From contig NZ_JAGFNS010000030.1 of the NCBI RefSeq assembly GCF_017592555.1, positions 1 to 64,000 of the forward strand: a stretch of 64,000 nucleotides of DNA. Reading direction: 5' to 3'. Below, one piece after another: positions 63,902 through 64,000 of this stretch; position 1 is the stretch's first letter, and the number at the start of each line of letters is the position of its first letter. The notes under the pieces are model-generated. The model made no database searches, had not been told where the DNA came from, and saw only the letters and a list, made by a program, of their open reading frames with translations. Both the position numbers and the translations under genes were made by a program. This DNA is from Actinoplanes flavus. GTDB lineage: Bacteria; Actinomycetota; Actinomycetes; Mycobacteriales; Micromonosporaceae.

Positions 63902-64000
63902 GACGTCGCCCCCGCCGAGACGGCGCGAGCCCGCTGGGTAAGAGAGGCCAGTACGTCAGCGTGCGCGGCCGGGACCTCGATGTCGAGCACCACCGCCTCG
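63898..64000 (-). CDS. Partial gene at the window edge (C-terminal 33 residues)
   Basis: Minus-strand frame open to the window end, reading EAVVLDIEVPAAHADVLASL and ending AGATS with TGA overlapping the next ATG. The overlap shows it belongs to the metal operon. Too short to identify. Confidence 0.45.
   Translation of the reverse strand, partial: EAVVLDIEVPAAHADVLASLTQRARAVSAGATS

Noticed and set aside
1..64000. tRNA, rRNA and CRISPR loci
   Set aside because: I looked for T-loop signatures and spaced repeats by eye and found none; a tRNAscan and CRISPR search would be decisive.

Overview
The window is high-GC DNA with strong G/C preference at third codon positions, many GTG starts and several leaderless-looking promoters. 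Together with LAL-type LuxR, ROK, TetR and ECF regulators, TmrB-like, CAP and NlpC/P60 proteins, and CBM13 (ricin-type) pectinases, this points to a filamentous actinomycete. The closest fit is Micromonosporaceae, Actinoplanes-like; that placement is inferred from gene content, not computed.

Left part (1-14.5 kb): the end of an IS200/IS605 element abuts and probably truncates a membrane protein gene. Then come an aldo/keto reductase, a secreted CAP protein, and a NlpC/P60 hydrolase behind a c-di-AMP (ydaO-type) riboswitch with a CRP-like site upstream. A lone CopZ with a CsoR-like operator, a quinone oxidoreductase/MerR pair and a YciI/ECF sigma pair follow. Next are MFS/ROK and hydrolase/TetR divergent pairs with clear palindromic operators, and an ArsR-SRPBCC-DHFR-like operon.

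Middle part (14.5-43.4 kb): accessory metabolism and regulation. It holds a P450, LLM and PNPOx flavoproteins, and a hydrolase-HXXEE-SDR-CMD operon under a TetR. A hydrolase/LAL-regulator operon lies opposite a TetR fused to a recombinase-type HTH. Further on are GlxA/SDR, Ppx, a second CAP protein, a choice-of-anchor-B protein with a His-rich partner, and a GH65 phosphorylase carrying a degenerate HAD domain.

Centre of interest (43.9-52.5 kb): six tightly overlapping minus-strand genes. In transcription order they encode a dynamin-like GTPase (SrfC-like), an Hsp70/actin-fold ATPase (SrfB-like), a novel 270-residue protein, a TerY-like vWA protein, a PP2C phosphatase and a membrane kinase-like protein. 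The layout reads as one machine: a GTPase/ATPase chaperone core joined to a phosphorylation switch. It is the best candidate here for an undescribed stress or defence system.

Right part (52.9-64 kb): secreted and plant-polymer functions. These are DUF899, a PHB-depolymerase-type esterase, an ECF sigma factor fused to a zinc-binding anti-sigma-like segment, membrane helix and PL9 pectate lyase domain, and tandem CBM13-pectinesterase and CBM13-pectate lyase genes. The last two share a near-identical 440-bp segment. Beyond a decayed tyrosine integrase lies a metal-responsive operon (MerR-like, rhodanese, MerR, Cys-rich transporter, YnfA) that looks like an acquired island.

Sequence quality: blocks of almost pure G/C runs (about 4096-4105, 6926-6974, 37061-37159, 60889-60959) sit in hairpins or change conserved residues inside a gene. 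They look like base-calling or assembly damage rather than biology.
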